In this document: piece after piece, positions 7,483 through 10,681 of the stretch
How positions within the stretch are numbered: the stretch's first letter is position 1
Layout of the letters: each line of letters opens with the position of its first letter
Source: Planctomycetaceae bacterium
GTDB lineage: Bacteria; Planctomycetota; Planctomycetia; Planctomycetales; Planctomycetaceae
Assembly (NCBI GenBank): GCA_003503535.1
Contig: DOCI01000153.1
Coordinates: forward strand, 16,562 to 27,242
Reading direction: 5' to 3'
Length of the DNA: 10,681 bases
The notes under the pieces: model-generated
Databases searched by the model: none
The model's input: the letters and a program-made list of their open reading frames with translations, nothing else
What the model was told of the DNA's origin: nothing
Position numbers and translations under genes: made by a program

Positions 7483-8907
7483 TTAACTTTGCCGAGCCAG
7501 TTCCGCAATCGGTTTTCCTTCTCGGATGATCGGAGTCGGGCGGCCTGAGAAATCGGGCGGGGCGATTGTGTTGTAATCGATTTTCAAATGTTTGTAGATC
7601 GTTGCCAGAAAATCTTCGGGACCGACACGCCTTGAGATCGGGTCTTCGCCTCGGGCATCAGTTGCCCCGATCACCTGTCCGGTTTGGATTCCTCCTCCCG
7701 CAAAAAGCATCGAACCGGCTCGTGGCCAGTGATCGCGTCCCGGCTGAACCGTTCCCTTGGCACCGCTGGCAACTCCTCCGCCGCTACTGGCCACATGGCT
7801 GATTTTTGGTGTGCGACCGAATTCTCCCGTTACGACAACAAGTACCCGTTTATCAAGTCCACGTGAGTAGACTTCCTCGATTAAGGCAGAGACCGCCTGG
7901 TCGACAAACGGGGCTCGATATTGCAGGGCTTCGAACACATGATGATTCACTGCGTGGTCATCCCAGTTACTGACACGTCCGCAAAGTGGTCCGTCGAATT
8001 CCGTGGTGATAATTTCGACGCCGGCTTCGACCAGTCGTCGAGCCATGAGGCATTGCTGGCCCCATTGGTTCATGCCGTAGCGCTCACGCACTGCGGTAGG
8101 TTCCTGAGAAAGATCGAATGCCTCCCGGGCTTCGGGTGAGAGAATCAGATTCATCGCCTGTGATTCAAAATGATCCATCGCCTGCATCATTCCCAGATGA
8201 TCGATGTCTCTGCGAATATGGTCAAGATTCTTTCGCAGGCCGACGCGGTCTGTAAGTCTCTTACGTTGGGCATCGCTCGTGTTTCCGACATTCGGGATAT
8301 TGAAGTCGGGTTTACTCGCATCACCAACAACCTGAAATGGAGTATAATTTCTCCCCAGATATGTGGGTCCTGCAATCGTGAAGCTGTCGTAACGGTCTAC
8401 CGGATTGAGCGCGATATAGTTGGGGATCGAATGACTCGGTTCAAATCGCTCGGCGTGTGCGATGGACATCCAGTCTGGGTACTTTGGAAAGCGTTTATCC
8501 GTTGCATCCGGGTCTCCGGAAAGCATTTGCAGGGAGCCCGCAGGGTGTCCGCCTCCGGTGTGTGAAAGGGATCGAACGATGGCATATCGATCTGCACAAG
8601 TGGAAAGCCTGGGAAGCAGTTCGGAAATTTGAATTCCGGGAACGCTCGTTGAAATCGGAGAAAATGGCCCTCGATAATCACTCGGAGCGTTTGGTTTAGG
8701 ATCAAAAGTTTCCAGATGCGAAGCTCCTCCACGCAGCCAGACAAGAATGATCGCCGTTTTTTCAGGACTCCCCTGCTGAGATTGGAGATTGCGATCTGCT
8801 TTCGATGCGGCTTCTGCTTGCAGTCGCAGCAGTCCGGGCAAGCTGAGGGCTCCAAATCCTCCCAGACCCGCTCTCAAGAATTCTCTACGCCCCCATTGAT
8901 CCTGCAT
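7483..8907 (-). CDS. DUF1501 protein, Tat-exported
   Basis: The 474-residue protein begins with a twin-arginine signal, GRREFLRAGLGGFGALSLPG (6-25), indicating folded export by Tat. The body is DUF1501, a member of the alkaline phosphatase/sulfatase-like superfamily abundant in Planctomycetes. Visible family motifs are VWLRGGASHLETFDPKP (56-72), TGGGHPAG (117-124), NWDDHAVNH (314-322), VTGEFGRTP (359-367), GRDHWP (390-395) and GGGIQTGQVIGATD (404-417). The conserved His/Asp residues in these suggest a metal-dependent hydrolase, but no activity has been firmly assigned to the family as far as I know. Length is normal. AGGAC lies a few bases upstream of the start. DUF1501 genes usually sit next to a DUF1549/DUF1553 cytochrome-like gene; none is adjacent here. 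Confidence 0.95.
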   Translation of the reverse strand: MQDQWGRREFLRAGLGGFGALSLPGLLRLQAEAASKADRNLQSQQGSPEKTAIILVWLRGGASHLETFDPKPNAPSDYRGPFSPISTSVPGIQISELLPRLSTCADRYAIVRSLSHTGGGHPAGSLQMLSGDPDATDKRFPKYPDWMSIAHAERFEPSHSIPNYIALNPVDRYDSFTIAGPTYLGRNYTPFQVVGDASKPDFNIPNVGNTSDAQRKRLTDRVGLRKNLDHIRRDIDHLGMMQAMDHFESQAMNLILSPEAREAFDLSQEPTAVRERYGMNQWGQQCLMARRLVEAGVEIITTEFDGPLCGRVSNWDDHAVNHHVFEALQYRAPFVDQAVSALIEEVYSRGLDKRVLVVVTGEFGRTPKISHVASSGGGVASGAKGTVQPGRDHWPRAGSMLFAGGGIQTGQVIGATDARGEDPISRRVGPEDFLATIYKHLKIDYNTIAPPDFSGRPTPIIREGKPIAELARQS

Positions 8908-8968
8908 CGCGAGTCCTATTCATATAATTATCAAGTACGACATTCCGTGGTGAACTTGCACAAAATTG

Positions 8969-9343
8969 TTAAAAAACATCAGCCGCTATTTCAATTTGAG
9001 CGATTTCGATCCGCTCGTACTCAATGCCGGCTTCCTCGAAGTAGTCAACCAGCCAGTCACTTACTTTTTCTACCAGATCCATCAGCCCCGTCAATTTTCG
9101 CTCTGCTGAGAGAACGGAGTAATGTAAGGTTGTTGTTTCTTCGATGGAGGTCTGTTTCGCCTGCAAATCGAGGCTACAAATACAATAACACGATTTGACC
9201 ACTCCGTCAGGCTGAAAACAGCTTCTCCCCCAAGATACGCGGAACAAGTATTGCCTGAAATGAGCCAAGAATCCAACAAGAATAGTGCTCTTTTGCACAA
9301 CTGCTCCTGTGAGCCAAAGTGAGTTACTCCTATTGATATCCAT
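8969..9343 (-). CDS. Doubtful small ORF with gene-like C-terminal half
   Basis: The open frame of 124 codons is uneven. The first ~60 residues are rich in Cys, Ser and Trp and look like untranslated DNA. The last ~60, from about SIEETTTLHYSVLSAERKL to IEIAQIEIAADVF, have an acidic, helical, protein-like composition. No ribosome binding site precedes the ATG at 9343. The real gene may start inside, for example at the ATG of MDLVEKVSDWLVDYFEEAG or at a TTG before it. Alternatively, this may be the 3' end of a gene whose front was lost, which would fit the transposase stub nearby. I do not recognise a family. It lies 61 bp upstream of the DUF1501 gene on the same strand. Confidence 0.3.
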   Translation of the reverse strand: MDINRSNSLWLTGAVVQKSTILVGFLAHFRQYLFRVSWGRSCFQPDGVVKSCYCICSLDLQAKQTSIEETTTLHYSVLSAERKLTGLMDLVEKVSDWLVDYFEEAGIEYERIEIAQIEIAADVF

Positions 9344-9368
9344 GAAATAACTGCTTGGAACTGGAATT

Positions 9369-9395
9369 GTGATTTCCCTGTCACAGGGGAATCAC
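9369..9395. repeat. Near-perfect 12-bp palindrome (hairpin)
   Basis: GTGATTTCCCTG (9369-9380) and CAGGGGAATCAC (9384-9395) pair over all 12 positions with one T-G wobble, around a TCA loop. Neither side is followed by a T-run, so an intrinsic terminator is unlikely. It lies between the doubtful minus-strand ORF and the plus-strand transposase stub and could be a protein-binding palindrome, a REP-like element or an insertion-sequence end. Confidence 0.6.
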
Positions 9396-9441
9396 ACTCT
9401 CGATAAGGGCTCCCGCGACATTACCGGTTATCCGATCTCGC

Positions 9442-9648
9442 GTGCTGAAGGGAGACTTAACAAAAAGTGAAGACTCCCTGATGCCAATTACTTATCCGGA
9501 AGTTCGTCGACTGCTTGAAGAAATCGTTCTGAAGACCAGTCCCATCGAATACCAGAATTTGGAATGGTCTGCCTGGCGTCGCCACCATCAATTTCTTGCC
9601 AGGCACTGCCATTACCGAAAACGCGGTCACGAGCCGCCAAAACAATGA
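9442..9648 (+). pseudogene. C-terminal stub of a transposase
   Basis: This frame opens at a GTG and encodes 68 residues. The segment ITYPEVRRLLEEIV, a spacer, then LEWSAWRRHHQFLARHCHYR resembles the extreme C-terminus of DDE transposases found in planctomycete and actinobacterial genomes. There an L-VPE-R-LL motif is followed by W-xx-WRR-HQ--AR--HY-RR. Everything before this, including the catalytic residues, is missing: the upstream DNA does not continue a transposase in any frame I could follow. It is a different element from the remnant at 5924-6194, which has lost its C-terminal part. The assignment rests on recalled motifs, not a search. Confidence 0.55.
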
Positions 9649-9722
9649 TCTACATCTGTAGTTCTAAGTGAGGAGAACTTGCGCGGAAAAGTCCAGTATG
9701 TTGTGAAGAACAGCAGTATTTT

Positions 9723-9760
9723 ATATTCCCGGAGAATATTGTTATCAAAGTTTGCGCAAA
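9723..9760. repeat. Small hairpin and a perfect 10-bp palindrome
   Basis: ATATTC-CCGGA-GAATAT (9723-9739) is a six-pair stem-loop, and TTTGCGCAAA (9751-9760) is its own reverse complement. Both lie in the 283-bp gap before the FAD oxidoreductase gene. They could be operator sites; short AT-rich palindromes also arise by chance. Confidence 0.3.
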
Positions 9761-9802
9761 TGGTCATTCTCAATTGCCGACTTCCCCCTCAGAATGTAAT
9801 TC

Positions 9803-9859
9803 ACTTGATTCCGTAAGCGGATTTTATTCCATTGACAGTGTAACTTAAGTGAATCAAGT
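9803..9859. repeat. Inverted repeat upstream of the oxidoreductase gene
   Basis: ACTTGATTC (9803-9811) is matched by GAATCAAGT (9851-9859). The similarity extends inward (CCGTAAG against CTTAAGT) to about 15 bases with interruptions. The arms enclose a TTGACA (9832-9837) that could be a -35 box, although no -10 box lies at the right distance. A dimeric regulator site or a leader stem-loop is possible. Confidence 0.4.
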
Positions 9860-9873
9860 CAGCTTATGAATCT

Positions 9874-9907
9874 GGAAACAACACCGCAGTTTAGGCAACA
9901 ACACTGC
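9874..9907. repeat. Two 14-bp direct repeats with a 20-bp period
   Basis: GGAAACAACACCGC (9874-9887) and GGCAACAACACTGC (9894-9907) match at 12 of 14 positions. Their starts are exactly 20 bp apart, about two helical turns, and the second copy ends 24 bp before the oxidoreductase start. The spacing suits a pair of regulator binding sites. Confidence 0.45.
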
Positions 9908-9931
9908 GCCCTTAGAAATGTAAAATCAATC

Positions 9932-10681
9932 ATGCAATATGACCTCGCCATTATCGGTAGTGGGATTGTCGGTTTAGGCCATGCCTGGGCAGCGGCCAGA
10001 CGTGGCTATTCGGTAGCAATATTTGAAGCGAATCCTCGCCCGGAAGGTGCGAGTATTCGGAACTTCGGAATGATCTGGCCAATCGGCCAGCCTGCTGGCT
10101 CAGCCAGAGAATTATCCCTCAGAAATCAGCAATTGTGGCGGGAGCTGGGGAAGGCTGCCGACTTTCCAGTGGAAACTTGTGGATCCGTTTTCCTGGCACA
10201 CTACGAAGACGAGATGCAGGTGCTGAAAGAGTTTGCGGGATCAGCCTGTTCACGTGATCTGGATTTAAAACTTCTCAGCCCTGCCGAGACGCTCCAGCAT
10301 CTGCCGGCAGCCAACCCCAATGGACTTGTGGGCGGCTTGTACAGCCGAACGGAATGTCGGGTCCATCCTCCAACAGCAATCACTTCGATTGTATCTTACC
10401 TGAGCGATCTTCCGAATGTTGACCTGCATTTCGAGACTCCCGTTGTGCGTGTTCACGACGGGTCAATACAGAGCGTCGAGGGGAAAATCTGGTCTGCAGA
10501 TCGTATTGTCATCGCCAATGGAGCTTATTTTAAGCACCTGTTTCCAAAACAACATCGCGATCAGCAATTCAAAATTTGTAAACTGCAAATGATGCTCACT
10601 GTACCTCAGCCCGAACAGTGGAAATTAGGGCCACACATGGCCAGCGGTTTAACATTGAGGCATTATTCAGCATTCGATATT
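9932..10681 (+). CDS. FAD-dependent oxidoreductase, TIGR03364-like, cut by the window end
   Basis: The first 250 residues are present and the frame runs off the right edge with no stop. It opens with a Rossmann dinucleotide site, DLAIIGSGIVGLGHAWAA (GxGxxG at G9-G14), and the acidic end of the second strand at E32. Then come GASIRNFGMIWPIGQPAG (39-56), CGSVFLAH, and GGLYSRTECRVHPPTA. This order matches the DAAO/glycine-oxidase-like family TIGR03364 (proposed name HpnW), as I recall it. Its members often neighbour phosphonate breakdown genes and probably oxidise an amine such as an N-methylated aminophosphonate or a related amino acid. IVIANGAYF is the usual FAD-binding strand after the substrate domain. 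No good ribosome binding site is visible; the start is chosen because it opens the Rossmann strand directly. Whether phosphonate genes follow cannot be seen here. Confidence 0.85.
   Translation, partial: MQYDLAIIGSGIVGLGHAWAAARRGYSVAIFEANPRPEGASIRNFGMIWPIGQPAGSARELSLRNQQLWRELGKAADFPVETCGSVFLAHYEDEMQVLKEFAGSACSRDLDLKLLSPAETLQHLPAANPNGLVGGLYSRTECRVHPPTAITSIVSYLSDLPNVDLHFETPVVRVHDGSIQSVEGKIWSADRIVIANGAYFKHLFPKQHRDQQFKICKLQMMLTVPQPEQWKLGPHMASGLTLRHYSAFDI

Noticed and set aside
8170..8565. 131-codon plus-strand open frame
   Set aside because: It lies wholly inside the DUF1501 gene on the opposite strand and has no recognisable features.
9091..9384. 97-codon minus-strand open frame overlapping the doubtful ORF
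   Set aside because: Composition is not protein-like and no ribosome binding site is visible; probably a chance frame.

Overview
The window looks like chromosomal DNA from a planctomycete, probably order Planctomycetales. The evidence is a type IV pilin-like DUF1559 protein with the H-x9-DG C-terminal signature followed by a small lipoprotein, a Tat-exported DUF1501 protein, a seven-heme cytochrome c of a family common in Planctomycetes and Acidobacteria, and remnants of transposases of types I associate with this phylum. Assignment below order level is not supported.

Layout. At 35-688 (minus) is an unrecognised membrane-anchored acidic protein with a clear ribosome binding site. A gene-free stretch of about 600 bp follows, containing one nested repeat structure. 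At 1286-4443 (plus) are two genes overlapping by ATGA: a multi-pass GT-C-like membrane protein with a large soluble C-terminus, then a membrane-anchored heptaheme cytochrome c. At 4580-5829 (plus) are the DUF1559 pseudopilin-like protein and a 59-residue polyacidic lipoprotein, closed by a strong intrinsic terminator at 5866-5900. Directly behind it (about 5924-6194) is a transposase remnant broken by stops and frame changes.

From 6351 to 9343 the genes lie on the minus strand. They are a doubtful small ORF, a DUF1501 protein, and a fold-type II PLP enzyme of the threonine/serine dehydratase group. On the far side of this block are a 27-bp hairpin and the C-terminal stub of a second, different transposase (9442-9648). 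The block is therefore bracketed by two dead insertion-sequence fragments. The window ends inside a FAD-dependent oxidoreductase (9932 onward) that resembles the TIGR03364 family, often found near phosphonate-degradation genes. Several repeats lie in its upstream region.

How the genes work together. The overlapping GT-C-like/cytochrome pair is the best candidate for a little-described functional unit: both products should act in or on the cytoplasmic membrane and face the periplasm. The DUF1559 protein and lipoprotein form a second probable cell-surface unit. The remaining genes look like independent accessory functions. I see no rRNA, tRNA, CRISPR array or intact mobile element.
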